Positions 17,384-26,487 of a stretch of 64,000 bases of DNA are shown piece by piece; position 1 is the stretch's first letter, and every line of letters starts with the position of its first letter. The notes beneath the pieces were generated by a model that saw nothing but the letters and a program-made list of their open reading frames with translations, did not search any database and had not been told where the DNA came from. Both the position numbers and the translations under genes were made by a program. The DNA lies in NCBI RefSeq assembly GCF_046545555.1, contig NZ_JBHZTH010000001.1:1116001-1180000 (forward strand), written 5' to 3'. This stretch comes from Winogradskyella sp046545555 (GTDB lineage Bacteria; Bacteroidota; Bacteroidia; Flavobacteriales; Flavobacteriaceae).

Positions 17384-17398
17384 GCTTCTTTTAGAAGC
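17384..17398 (-). terminator. Possible expression-platform hairpin between SAM riboswitch and metY
   Basis: A perfect six-base stem (GCTTCT / AGAAGC) with a three-base loop lies 48 bases before the metY start and about 60 bases beyond the aptamer. On the minus strand it is followed by TTATTTGG and a short TTTT, a weak U tract. It could act as the riboswitch terminator or as a translational switch. The alternative antiterminator pairing was not worked out. Confidence 0.4.
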
Positions 17399-17458
17399 AT
17401 ACTTAATAGAAAAATGTTATAAAGAAAATGCTAATTACAGATGGGTAATTAGTCTTGA

Positions 17459-17578
17459 GTTATCTATCTAAAATTGCGAAAAATGACTCGCGCTTTCAAG
17501 TAGAATTTAGCACCTTCTTAGTAAATCTAAGGGTTGCTAAGGCTTCATCGGGTCTATCCCTCCACCTTTCTTGATAAC
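17459..17578 (-). promoter_or_regulatory. SAM-I (S-box) riboswitch
   Basis: Read on the minus strand, the conserved S-box segments occur in order: TTATCAAGAAAGGTGGAGGG, then GACCCGATGAAGCC, TTAGCAACC, and AAGGTGCTAAATTC. The P1 helix closes with GTTATC (17573-17578) and GATAAC (17459-17464). This aptamer binds S-adenosylmethionine and lowers expression of downstream genes, here metY-osmC-metX, whose first start is 123 bases away. The motif is among the most recognisable RNA elements, and the gene context agrees. Confidence 0.95.
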
Positions 17579-17683
17579 ATTTCAGTAAGTTATTGAACTT
17601 TATGAATACAAATATTGCAATACAAAAACTTAATTTCCAAATTTATTTTCAGTTTTTATGCTTTTTTTATGAATTCACTAAAA

Positions 17684-19234
17684 TCAATGCGCATATTTTG
17701 TTAAGTATTTAGTCTTAATTATCTCTCCTACTGGTTTATTTTCAATTTTACTTTCTAACCATGAAATAATATCTAAGTATAAAAATGCTCTACGCTCAAA
17801 TGGATGGTCTTCAAAAGTTTTCAGAGTTTTAAGTAAATCTTTAAAAGCATTTTTTAGATCATGTGGATAAATATCTTGGAGCCCTCTAATAAACTTTATC
17901 ATTTCTTTTTGTACTTCATGCAAATCATTCATTTTTATTAAGAATTTATAGGTGCTTCTCAATAATGTTTCTAAATGATAATCTAAACCTGCTTCATAAT
18001 GCGCAACAAGATTCAATACTCTCGAGAAGCAGAGTAGATCTTCGCGCATAGAAAGCGATTTGTTTGATATGATTTTGTCGAGGTACTTAATACATTCTTT
18101 ATTATTTCCTACTCCAAAATGCATACTTGCAAATTTGTAATAGAAAATTAATTTATGATGAGGGTCAATTCTGTCTTTATAATCTAAAAGTTCCTTTTCA
18201 ATTTGTGGAATTAACTCTAAACCTTCTTCAAAACTACCATCAATAAAGTGTTGATTTATGCTATGGAAATTTGTGTAGAGGAAAATTAAAGTAGAAACAT
18301 TTTCATCTTTGTTAAACTTGGTGTTATTGACTGTAGTTGTAAAATGATCTAATTTTTTAACAAATTTCGGTTTGTTCCTAATAAAATATATAGATTCAAG
18401 TAGATAATTATTTCCTTTTAAATAAAACACTGGATTTAAGTTAATCATACTTGGATTTTGATGAAATAAATCAACCCATTTTGAAGCATATTTATAACAG
18501 TTTAAGAAATCTTGCATCAAAAAACTGTACCATAAATGCGCTTTATACAGCCATAGTTTTTCTCTGAAACCAACTTTTTTAAGATTGAGTTTAGGAAGTC
18601 TATCATTAAAATATTTGGTAACCATTTTACTCTCTTTTTCATTCTTTACATAACCAGTTTTAAGAATGATACTGTAGAGTTGAAGTGATAAATTAGAGAG
18701 TTTGCTAGCGATAACGTTTAGTGCACTTAAGTTTTTGGCTTGTACAGCGAGTTCATCCGCTCGTGTACTTATACTGCGTGTTATGTATTGTGCTTCTATA
18801 ATTTTTTCTAACTCAATAATTTCAAAAGCAGAATTTTTTTCTTCGTTAGAAATTGCCAAATCTTTAGCTTTATCAAGGATTTTTAAACTTTGTTTATATA
18901 GGCCTTTGTGATACAAAATTGAAGCAAAGTCTAATTGTTCTCTAATCTGTAAACGTATATTTTGGTGAGAAGGATTTAGTTTTAAACTGATAAGGATTTG
19001 TTTATATAGATGTGCTTTTACATTTGCAAGCTGTGACTTTTTTACAATACCAGATTTTAAAATTGAACCTTCATTATAACTTTTGGCCTTATCTAAAAGA
19101 TTAAAAAGTTTTAAAAATTTAGAATCAGAATTCACACCTAATCTCCCAACATAAAGTTTGAATTGTCGTTTTTCAGACTTTGTCAATGACTTTACAAGTG
19201 AAAATAAATTATCTTTTTGGCCTTTAGTTGTCAA
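17684..19234 (-). CDS. Conserved helical (TPR-like) protein of unknown function
   Basis: 516 residues, starting at a TTG; no ATG precedes the distinctive N-terminus TTKGQKDNLFSLVKSLTKSE. The sequence is almost wholly amphipathic helices, with repeat-like segments around 105-145 (FASILYHKGLYKQSLKILDKAKDLA) and 385-410 (MHFGVGNNKECIKYLDKI), suggesting tetratricopeptide-like scaffolding. There is no signal peptide, membrane segment or catalytic motif that I can see. It is a type of protein I associate with flavobacteria, with no assigned function. It stands alone, divergent from leuA and upstream of, but separate from, the met operon. Confidence 0.75.
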   Translation of the reverse strand: MTTKGQKDNLFSLVKSLTKSEKRQFKLYVGRLGVNSDSKFLKLFNLLDKAKSYNEGSILKSGIVKKSQLANVKAHLYKQILISLKLNPSHQNIRLQIREQLDFASILYHKGLYKQSLKILDKAKDLAISNEEKNSAFEIIELEKIIEAQYITRSISTRADELAVQAKNLSALNVIASKLSNLSLQLYSIILKTGYVKNEKESKMVTKYFNDRLPKLNLKKVGFREKLWLYKAHLWYSFLMQDFLNCYKYASKWVDLFHQNPSMINLNPVFYLKGNNYLLESIYFIRNKPKFVKKLDHFTTTVNNTKFNKDENVSTLIFLYTNFHSINQHFIDGSFEEGLELIPQIEKELLDYKDRIDPHHKLIFYYKFASMHFGVGNNKECIKYLDKIISNKSLSMREDLLCFSRVLNLVAHYEAGLDYHLETLLRSTYKFLIKMNDLHEVQKEMIKFIRGLQDIYPHDLKNAFKDLLKTLKTFEDHPFERRAFLYLDIISWLESKIENKPVGEIIKTKYLTKYAH

Positions 19235-19378
19235 AAGAAAATGGTTTTATGTTGTTGATTATAAGATAATTAAGTTATAAAATTACATTTGAACGTCGTA
19301 AACATAAATAAATATTAGAGATTTAGAAAAATTCAAAAATTTAACTTCGTTAAGCAATACTAATCTATATTTTGATAA

Positions 19379-20554
19379 ATGTCAAATAACAATATTCAAA
19401 TCTTCGATACAACACTTCGCGATGGTGAACAGGTTCCGGGTTGTAAGTTAAACACAGAACAAAAAGTTATCATTGCTGAAAAATTAGATGAGTTGGGTGT
19501 AGATGTCATTGAAGCAGGTTTTCCAGTATCAAGTCCTGGAGATTTTAAATCAGTTGAAGCAATTTCAAAAATTGTAAAAAATGCAACTGTTTGTGGTTTA
19601 ACACGTTCTGTAGAAAATGATATTAAAGTGGCTGCTGAAGCTTTAAAGTATGCTGTAAAACCAAGAATACATACAGGTATTGGAACTTCAGAATCTCATA
19701 TTGTTCATAAATTTAAAACAACGCAAGAAGATATTTTGGAGCGTGCTTATGCAGCAGTAAAATACGCGAAGTCTTTTGTTGAAGATGTTGAATTTTATGC
19801 TGAGGATGCTGGTAGAACAGATAATGAGTATTTGGCAAGAGTTTGTGAGGCAGCCATAAAAGCTGGTGCAACAGTTTTAAATATTCCTGACACAACTGGA
19901 TATTGTTTACCAAGTGAGTATGGTGCAAAAATTAAGTACCTCCAAGAGAATGTAAAAGGTATCGAAAAAGCGATTTTATCATGTCATTGTCATAATGATT
20001 TAGGTTTAGCAACAGCCAATTCTATTGAAGGAGTGATTAACGGGGCACGACAAATTGAATGTACAATCAACGGTATCGGTGAACGCGCAGGAAATACAGC
20101 TTTAGAGGAAGTAGTGATGGTATTGAAACAACATCCTTACCTCAATTTAGATACAAATATAAATACATCGATGCTCTACGGAATGAGTCAATTGGTGAGT
20201 GATAGCATGGGTATTTATACCCAGCCAAATAAAGCAATTGTTGGTGCAAATGCATTTGCTCACAGCTCTGGGATTCATCAAGATGGTGTGATAAAAAATC
20301 GTGAAACTTACGAAATCATAGACCCTAAAGATGTTGGTGTTACCGAATCTGCAATTGTATTAACTGCGAGAAGTGGTAGGGCAGCATTAGCATATAGAGC
20401 CAAAAATGTTGGTTACGAATTAACGAAGTTACAATTAGACGATGTATATGCTAACTTTTTGAGTTTTGCAGACAGAAAAAAAGAAATCAATGATAATGAT
20501 ATTCATCAAATCATTGAGACAAGTAAAGTATACGAACAAATCATTTCAGCATAG
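19379..20554 (+). CDS. leuA: 2-isopropylmalate synthase, short form
   Basis: 391 residues of the DRE-TIM metallolyase family: DTTLRDGEQVPG (10-21), the HCHND metal site within LSCHCHNDLGLA, and NGIGERAGNTALEE. It condenses acetyl-CoA with 2-oxoisovalerate in the first leucine-specific step. Classical LeuA is about 510 residues, with a C-terminal allosteric domain; this protein ends soon after the subdomain YANFLSFADRKKEIND, so the leucine-binding domain is absent. Homocitrate or citramalate synthase are relatives, but leuCDB directly follow with zero to ten bases between. The divergent upstream region (144 bases) must hold its promoter. Confidence 0.92.
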   Translation: MSNNNIQIFDTTLRDGEQVPGCKLNTEQKVIIAEKLDELGVDVIEAGFPVSSPGDFKSVEAISKIVKNATVCGLTRSVENDIKVAAEALKYAVKPRIHTGIGTSESHIVHKFKTTQEDILERAYAAVKYAKSFVEDVEFYAEDAGRTDNEYLARVCEAAIKAGATVLNIPDTTGYCLPSEYGAKIKYLQENVKGIEKAILSCHCHNDLGLATANSIEGVINGARQIECTINGIGERAGNTALEEVVMVLKQHPYLNLDTNINTSMLYGMSQLVSDSMGIYTQPNKAIVGANAFAHSSGIHQDGVIKNRETYEIIDPKDVGVTESAIVLTARSGRAALAYRAKNVGYELTKLQLDDVYANFLSFADRKKEINDNDIHQIIETSKVYEQIISA

Positions 20555-21940
20555 ATGTCAAAGAAAACGTTATTCGACAAAGTCTGGGATTCACATGTGG
20601 TCAGTAGTATAGATAACGGTCCGCAGATATTGTATATAGATAAACATTTAATACACGAGGTTACAAGTCCGCAAGCTTTCAATGAATTGGAAGATCGCGG
20701 AATTCCTGTTTTTAGACCTAATCAAATTGTAGCTACAGCAGATCATAATACTCCTACGTTAAATCAGGATCAGCCAATTAAAGATGATTTGTCTAGAAAT
20801 CAACTAGAACAGTTGTCAGAAAATTGTAAAAAAAACAATATTACACTATATGAGTTAGGACATAAGTATAATGGTATAGTGCATGTAATGGCTCCAGAGT
20901 TGGGCGTGACACAACCAGGCTTGACCATGGTCTGCGGTGATAGTCACACTTCAACGCATGGTGCCTTCGGAGCCATTGCATTTGGCATAGGTACAAGTCA
21001 AGTCGCCCAAGTTTTTGCGAGTCAGTGTTTGTTATTAACTAAACCCAAAAGTCTCAGAGTTACTGTTAATGGGAAATTAAAAAATGGTGTCTTACCAAAA
21101 GATGTCATTCTTTATATTATTTCAAAATTAGGAACTAATTCTGGTACAGGATATTTCTGTGAATATGCAGGAAGTGTATTTGAAGAGATGAGTATGGAAG
21201 GTCGTATGACGGTTTGTAACATGAGTATTGAAATGGGAGCTCGTGGTGGTATGATTGCACCAGATGAAACAACCTTTGAATATGTGAAAGGAAGAAAATT
21301 TGCACCTCAGGGTGAAGCTTTTGATAAGAAAGTTGCGTATTGGAAAACGTTACCAACTGACGAAGGTGCTGAGTTTGATCAAGAATACAGCTTTAACGCA
21401 GAGGATATAGAGCCAATGATTACCTATGGAACTAATCCTGGAATGGGAATTAAGATTTCTGATACAATTCCCGTAGATGAGAATCCTTCATTTAAAAAGT
21501 CATTAGCTTATATGAATTTTGAAGCTGGTGAGAGCCTAATTAATAAACCAATTAATTTTGTATTCATCGGGAGTTGCACCAATTCTAGGATTGAAGATTT
21601 TAGAGTCGCAGCAAAGTTTATCAAAGGAAAGAAAAAAGCTGATAACGTTACAGCATGGTTAGTGCCAGGCAGTAAGCAAGTAGAAGCTCAAATAATTGAA
21701 GAGGGTCTGAAAACAGTTTTTGATGAAGCTGGTTTTGAATTACGTCAGCCAGGTTGTTCTGCGTGTTTAGCGATGAATGACGATAAGATTCCTCAAGGAG
21801 AATATTGTGTGTCAACTTCAAATAGAAATTTTGAAGGGCGACAAGGGCAAGGTTCGAGGACTATATTAGCAAGTCCATTAGTGGCTGCAGCCACAGCCGT
21901 TGAAGGTAAAATTATAGATATTTCAAAACATTTAAATTAA
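20555..21940 (+). CDS. leuC: 3-isopropylmalate dehydratase large subunit
   Basis: 461 residues. Aconitase-superfamily features: DSHTSTHGAFGAIAFGIGTS near the middle of the first half, GSCTNSRIEDF with the first cluster cysteine, and PGCSACLAMN with the other two. It isomerises 2-isopropylmalate to 3-isopropylmalate together with LeuD, using a [4Fe-4S] cluster. Its start directly abuts the leuA stop, and its stop overlaps the leuD start by one base (TAATG), so the subunits are translated in step. The length matches bacterial LeuC. Confidence 0.95.
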   Translation: MSKKTLFDKVWDSHVVSSIDNGPQILYIDKHLIHEVTSPQAFNELEDRGIPVFRPNQIVATADHNTPTLNQDQPIKDDLSRNQLEQLSENCKKNNITLYELGHKYNGIVHVMAPELGVTQPGLTMVCGDSHTSTHGAFGAIAFGIGTSQVAQVFASQCLLLTKPKSLRVTVNGKLKNGVLPKDVILYIISKLGTNSGTGYFCEYAGSVFEEMSMEGRMTVCNMSIEMGARGGMIAPDETTFEYVKGRKFAPQGEAFDKKVAYWKTLPTDEGAEFDQEYSFNAEDIEPMITYGTNPGMGIKISDTIPVDENPSFKKSLAYMNFEAGESLINKPINFVFIGSCTNSRIEDFRVAAKFIKGKKKADNVTAWLVPGSKQVEAQIIEEGLKTVFDEAGFELRQPGCSACLAMNDDKIPQGEYCVSTSNRNFEGRQGQGSRTILASPLVAAATAVEGKIIDISKHLN

Positions 21941-22530
21941 TGGAAAAGTTTACAACATTGCAATCTAGAGCCATTCCGTTAAATATTGAGAATGTAGATA
22001 CAGACCAAATTATACCAGCACGTTTTTTAAAAGCTACAGATCGTAAAGGTTTCGGTGATAATGTATTTAGAGATTGGAGATATCATAAAGATGGTTCAGT
22101 TAATTCTGATTTTGTACTTAATGATTCTAAATATTCTGGTAAAATATTGGTAGCAGGAGATAATTTTGGATGCGGATCGAGTAGAGAACATGCAGCTTGG
22201 GCAATTACAGATTTTGGTTTTAAAGTGGTTGTTTCGAGTTTTTTTGCAGATATATTTAAAGGTAATGCACTGAATAATGGTTTATTACCTGTGCAAGTTT
22301 CAGCAACATTTTTGAGTGACTTACTTCAACAAATTGAGTCCAATCCACAAACAGAATTAGAGGTTAATCTCGAGAACCAAACGATCTCGGTAAAGGATTC
22401 AGATTTATCTGAGGGTTTTGAAATAGATGCTTATAAAAAAACGTGCATGACTAATGGTTATGATGATATCGATTATCTAGTCAATAATAAAGAACAAATT
22501 GAGGCTTTTGAAGCTAAAAAAATATACTAA
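21940..22530 (+). CDS. leuD: 3-isopropylmalate dehydratase small subunit
   Basis: 196 residues, the swivelling domain partner of LeuC. It has VDTDQIIPARFLK (19-31), GDNFGCGSSREHAAWA (71-86) and a C-terminal YKKTCMTNGYDDIDYL. The GCGSSREHA stretch contacts substrate at the interface with LeuC. The gene is fused to the leuC stop by one base and lies ten bases before leuB. Confidence 0.95.
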   Translation: MEKFTTLQSRAIPLNIENVDTDQIIPARFLKATDRKGFGDNVFRDWRYHKDGSVNSDFVLNDSKYSGKILVAGDNFGCGSSREHAAWAITDFGFKVVVSSFFADIFKGNALNNGLLPVQVSATFLSDLLQQIESNPQTELEVNLENQTISVKDSDLSEGFEIDAYKKTCMTNGYDDIDYLVNNKEQIEAFEAKKIY

Positions 22531-22540
22531 TAAATTTTAG

Positions 22541-23659
22541 ATGAAGTTAAATATTGCCGTATTACCAGGTGATGGTATAGGTCCAGAAGTTACTGCTCAA
22601 GCAATTAAAACGTTGAAAGCGATTGCTTCAGAATTCAATCATAATTTTAAATTTACAAATGCAGATGTAGGTGCCATAGCTATAGATAAGCACAACGATC
22701 CTTTACCAGAGAAAACTTTAGATTTATGTAAATCTACTGATGCTATTTTATTTGGTGCTATTGGGCATCCGAAGTATGATAATGATCCATCAGCAAAAAT
22801 ACGTCCAGAACAAGGACTTCTAAAGTTGAGAAAGGAGTTAGGTTTATTTGCGAATATTAGACCGGTAAAAGCTTATGAAACATTATTAGATAAATCTCCT
22901 TTAAAAAAACATATAATTGAAGGAACTGATATAAGTATTTACAGAGAATTGACTGGAGGGATCTATTTTGGTGAAAAATTTTTGAGTGAAGATGGCAATG
23001 TGGCTTCAGATCTTTGTTTGTATTCACGTGAAGAAATTGAGCGTATAGCTCATTTAGCATTTCAGAGAGCTCAAACCAGAAAAAATAAAGTGACTTTGGT
23101 GGATAAAGCTAACGTTTTGGAAAGCTCAAGACTTTGGAGAAAAGTTGTTACTGAAATTTCTGAGCGATATAAAGATGTTGAATTAGATTTCTTATTTGTC
23201 GATAATGCAGCCATGCAAATGATATTAAATCCAAAACAATTCGACGTCATTTTAACTGAAAATTTATTTGGTGATGTAATAAGTGATGAAGCTAGTGTTA
23301 TAGGTGGTTCCATCGGATTATTAGCGTCTGCTTCCGTTGGGAAGAAATATGCTATGTTTGAGCCAATTCACGGATCGTTTCCTCAGGCAACAGGAAAAGG
23401 AATTGCTAATCCAATTGCATCTATTTTATCTGCCGCAATGTTGTTAGAACATTTTGATTTACATGCTGAGGCTGAATTAATAAAGCAAGCGGTTGAGAAA
23501 TCATTAAAACTTAACATTTCAACACCAGATATTAATTCAAAATATGATAATATTACAACAAGTAAAGTTGGGGAATTTATTGAAGATTTCATAAGTAATC
23601 CTAACGATACTAATATGAATTTTACAAACATCCATTTAGGACAATCCACAATTATATAA
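22541..23659 (+). CDS. leuB: 3-isopropylmalate dehydrogenase
   Basis: 372 residues of the isocitrate/isopropylmalate dehydrogenase family: VLPGDGIGPEVT at the start, LRKELGLFANIRPVKAY, YFGEK, TENLFGDVISDEAS (metal-binding Asp residues) and FEPIHGSFPQATGKGIANP. It oxidises and decarboxylates 3-isopropylmalate to 2-oxoisocaproate with NAD. The C-terminus runs about 15 residues past the usual end and its stop overlaps the start of the PEP carboxylase gene by one base. Confidence 0.94.
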   Translation: MKLNIAVLPGDGIGPEVTAQAIKTLKAIASEFNHNFKFTNADVGAIAIDKHNDPLPEKTLDLCKSTDAILFGAIGHPKYDNDPSAKIRPEQGLLKLRKELGLFANIRPVKAYETLLDKSPLKKHIIEGTDISIYRELTGGIYFGEKFLSEDGNVASDLCLYSREEIERIAHLAFQRAQTRKNKVTLVDKANVLESSRLWRKVVTEISERYKDVELDFLFVDNAAMQMILNPKQFDVILTENLFGDVISDEASVIGGSIGLLASASVGKKYAMFEPIHGSFPQATGKGIANPIASILSAAMLLEHFDLHAEAELIKQAVEKSLKLNISTPDINSKYDNITTSKVGEFIEDFISNPNDTNMNFTNIHLGQSTII

Positions 23660-26241
23660 TGCCAACACAGCCAAAACTTACAAGATTCAATCAAAACGTC
23701 ATGTCAAAGTATCAGATATACAACAGTATATTTATGACTTTGCCATTTGATACTACAAGAAAAACTGGTGCATTATTACCATTGTTTCATGAGACTTGTC
23801 AAAAAGGATTTGCTAATAAGGACAATCCAACAACTATTGTTGAGACATTCTTTAAAAAATACCAAGCAAGACGTTCGCCTCAGAGCCAGATAAATTTATT
23901 GTTCAGGTTTATTCAATATATAGAGCGTCAGGTTGTTTTGTTTGATGCCATCGAGGATGCTGCTTTCCCTGTAGTTAACAATATGGATGGTATTGGTACG
24001 TTAAGAAGTTTAAAAGAAGCTGCAACTGCTGATAATAAAATGGAAACTCTTCAGAAATACCTTGAAGAATTTAAAGTGCGTATTGTGTTAACAGCTCACC
24101 CAACACAGTTTTATCCAGGTTCGGTTCTTGGAATAATTACAGATTTAACTGAAGCTATTCGTGAGAATGATTTATTAAAGATTAATGATTTACTAGCGCA
24201 GTTAGGAAAAACACCATTTTTTAAACATAAAAAACCGTCGCCCTATGATGAGGCCGTGAGTTTAATCTGGTATTTAGAAAATGTGTTTTATAAATCTTTC
24301 GGAACCATATATGATTATATTCAGCAAAATATATTCGATGGTAAACATGTAGAAAATGATATTATAAATATTGGATTTTGGCCGGGAGGAGATAGAGATG
24401 GAAATCCCTTTGTTACTCCAGAAATAACATTAAATGTTGCTGACCGTTTACGTGCAACAGTCGTGAAAAATTATTATAGAGATGCACGTCGATTAAGAAG
24501 AAAATTAACTTTTGAAGGTGTTGAAGAGCGTATCGTTGTTTTAGAAACAGAACTCTGGAAAATTATTACTAATAAGAATTCTAACTTAACAGCAGAAAGT
24601 TTTGCTTCAGAATTAGAATTAATAAAAAGTGTTATTGTAAACGAGCATCAATCGCTTTATGTCAACGAAGTAAATAGTCTTTTGAACAAAATTCATTTGT
24701 TTGGTTTTCACTTTGCCAACTTAGATATTAGGCAAGACAGTCGCAAGCACGCACAATTTTTTAATGATATGGTAAATGCTTTGATTGAAAGTGGTAGTGG
24801 TATCTTTCCAAAAAGTTACCACAAGCTAACAGAAAAAGAGCAAATCCAAATTTTATCTAAAGTTGAAGGCGAGGTTGATTTAGCTTTAATAAAAGATGAA
24901 GAAACGCTAAAGGCACTAAAAACAATGAAGGTTATTAAAACCATTCAAAGCACAAATGGTGAGAAAGCTGCAAATCGTTATATTATAAGTAATAATCAAA
25001 CAACATTGCATGTAATGCAGTTATTTGCAATGCTAAAGTTGGTTGCCTTTCAAGATAAATTGACTGTAGATATAGGTCCGCTTTTTGAAACAATTACAGA
25101 CTTAGAAAATGCGCCTAGAGTGATGGAAGATTTATATACAAATCCAGAGTATGCTGCGCACCTTAAATCTAGAGGTAACAAACAAACAATAATGCTTGGT
25201 TTTAGTGATGGTACCAAAGATGGTGGTTATTTAATGGCAAACTGGGCAATTTATAAAGCAAAAGAGAATTTAACAAGAGTGTCTCGAGAATACGGCATCA
25301 AAGTCATTTTCTTTGATGGTCGTGGTGGACCTCCTGCCCGTGGTGGTGGAAAAACACATAATTTCTATGCGTCTCTTGGGCCTACTATTGAAGACAAAGA
25401 AGTGCAGTTGACTATTCAAGGGCAAACCATTAGTTCTAATTTTGGGACATTAGATTCGTCTCAATATAATCTCGAACAATTAATAAGTTCTGGTATTCGA
25501 AATAGTTTTAGCGACTCTGATTTGAGTATGCTTCCAGAAAACAGAAAAGTAATGACAGATTTGTCTCAACGCAGTTATAAAGCCTATTCAGATTTTAAAG
25601 CACATCCAAAATTTATTTCGTATTTAGAGCATATGAGTACATTAAAGTACTATGCTAAGACCAATATAGGAAGTAGACCATCTAAACGTGGTAAAGCTAA
25701 AGGTTTGGTATTCGAAGATTTAAGAGCAATACCTTTTGTAGGCTCATGGAGTCAATTGAAGCAAAACGTACCTGGCTTTTTTGGTGTTGGGACAGCTTTA
25801 AAACATTACGAGGATGCTGGTGAGTTTGAAAAAGTTCAAACCTTATTTAAAACATCAGACTTCTTTAAAACTCTTATTGAAAATAGTATGATGTCCTTAT
25901 CTAAGTCATTCTTTGATTTAACAAGATATATGGCAGAAGATGAAGAGTATGGGGAATTTTGGACAATAATTCATGATGAATACGAGACATCAAAACGTTT
26001 AATTCTAAAGTTAACAGGTTACAAAGAATTAATGCAAGAAGAACCTGCTGGTAAAGCATCAATTGCAGTGAGAGAGTCTATTGTATTGCCCTTGTTAACG
26101 ATTCAGCAGTATGCTTTAAAGAAGATTCAAGAGCTCGAAAAAGCTGGTGTAAAACCAGATAATGAGCAAATGAAAGTTTTTGCTAGTATGGTAACGCGAT
26201 CTTTATTCGGTAATATTAATGCTAGTCGTAATTCAGCTTAA
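23659..26241 (+). CDS. ppc: Phosphoenolpyruvate carboxylase
   Basis: 860 residues. Catalytic landmarks: the His147 loop LTAHPTQFYPGS, FWPGGDRDGNPFVT, the LDIRQDSR region, MLGFSDGTKDGGY and FFDGRGGPPARGGG, which holds the mobile catalytic arginines. The C-terminus is SRNSA rather than the common RNTG. It carboxylates PEP to oxaloacetate, replenishing the TCA cycle. The ATG at 23659 overlaps the leuB stop; an internal Met at 23701 is the alternative, but the PTQPKLTRFNQNV segment looks conserved, so I keep the longer form. Attachment to the leu operon couples carbon supply with amino-acid synthesis. Confidence 0.95.
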   Translation: MPTQPKLTRFNQNVMSKYQIYNSIFMTLPFDTTRKTGALLPLFHETCQKGFANKDNPTTIVETFFKKYQARRSPQSQINLLFRFIQYIERQVVLFDAIEDAAFPVVNNMDGIGTLRSLKEAATADNKMETLQKYLEEFKVRIVLTAHPTQFYPGSVLGIITDLTEAIRENDLLKINDLLAQLGKTPFFKHKKPSPYDEAVSLIWYLENVFYKSFGTIYDYIQQNIFDGKHVENDIINIGFWPGGDRDGNPFVTPEITLNVADRLRATVVKNYYRDARRLRRKLTFEGVEERIVVLETELWKIITNKNSNLTAESFASELELIKSVIVNEHQSLYVNEVNSLLNKIHLFGFHFANLDIRQDSRKHAQFFNDMVNALIESGSGIFPKSYHKLTEKEQIQILSKVEGEVDLALIKDEETLKALKTMKVIKTIQSTNGEKAANRYIISNNQTTLHVMQLFAMLKLVAFQDKLTVDIGPLFETITDLENAPRVMEDLYTNPEYAAHLKSRGNKQTIMLGFSDGTKDGGYLMANWAIYKAKENLTRVSREYGIKVIFFDGRGGPPARGGGKTHNFYASLGPTIEDKEVQLTIQGQTISSNFGTLDSSQYNLEQLISSGIRNSFSDSDLSMLPENRKVMTDLSQRSYKAYSDFKAHPKFISYLEHMSTLKYYAKTNIGSRPSKRGKAKGLVFEDLRAIPFVGSWSQLKQNVPGFFGVGTALKHYEDAGEFEKVQTLFKTSDFFKTLIENSMMSLSKSFFDLTRYMAEDEEYGEFWTIIHDEYETSKRLILKLTGYKELMQEEPAGKASIAVRESIVLPLLTIQQYALKKIQELEKAGVKPDNEQMKVFASMVTRSLFGNINASRNSA

Positions 26242-26282
26242 GTATTTCAAATCTGTATTTGTAATAATGACCTGTAAGTTTG

Positions 26283-26300
26283 AAAAACCTGCTGGTTTTT
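26283..26300 (+). terminator. Intrinsic terminator after ppc
   Basis: Stem AAAAACC, loop TGCT, stem GGTTTTT followed by further T residues, 42 bases after the ppc stop. Confidence 0.7.
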
Positions 26301-26360
26301 TACTTCTTTACTTTTTAGGTTGTTTTTATTATTAGAGGGCAATATTTTATAAAATAAAAA

Positions 26361-26390
26361 CCCTCTAAGCGCATTAAGCTTAAAGGGTCT
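26361..26390. terminator. Second hairpin terminator between ppc and the PII gene
   Basis: Ten-base stem CCCTCTAAGC with GCTTAAAGGG (one mismatch), loop GCATTAA, preceded by an A run and followed by TCTTTT. It works on either strand between the convergent ppc and PII transcription units. The remainder of the 246-base gap shows nothing else. Confidence 0.8.
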
Positions 26391-26487
26391 TTTCTAACAA
26401 CTAAAAAATCTAATAAACAATCAATTTTAAACTTTGTGTTATGGTTAAAATTCATTTTAGCATGGGAATCTTTAATTTTTTATAATC

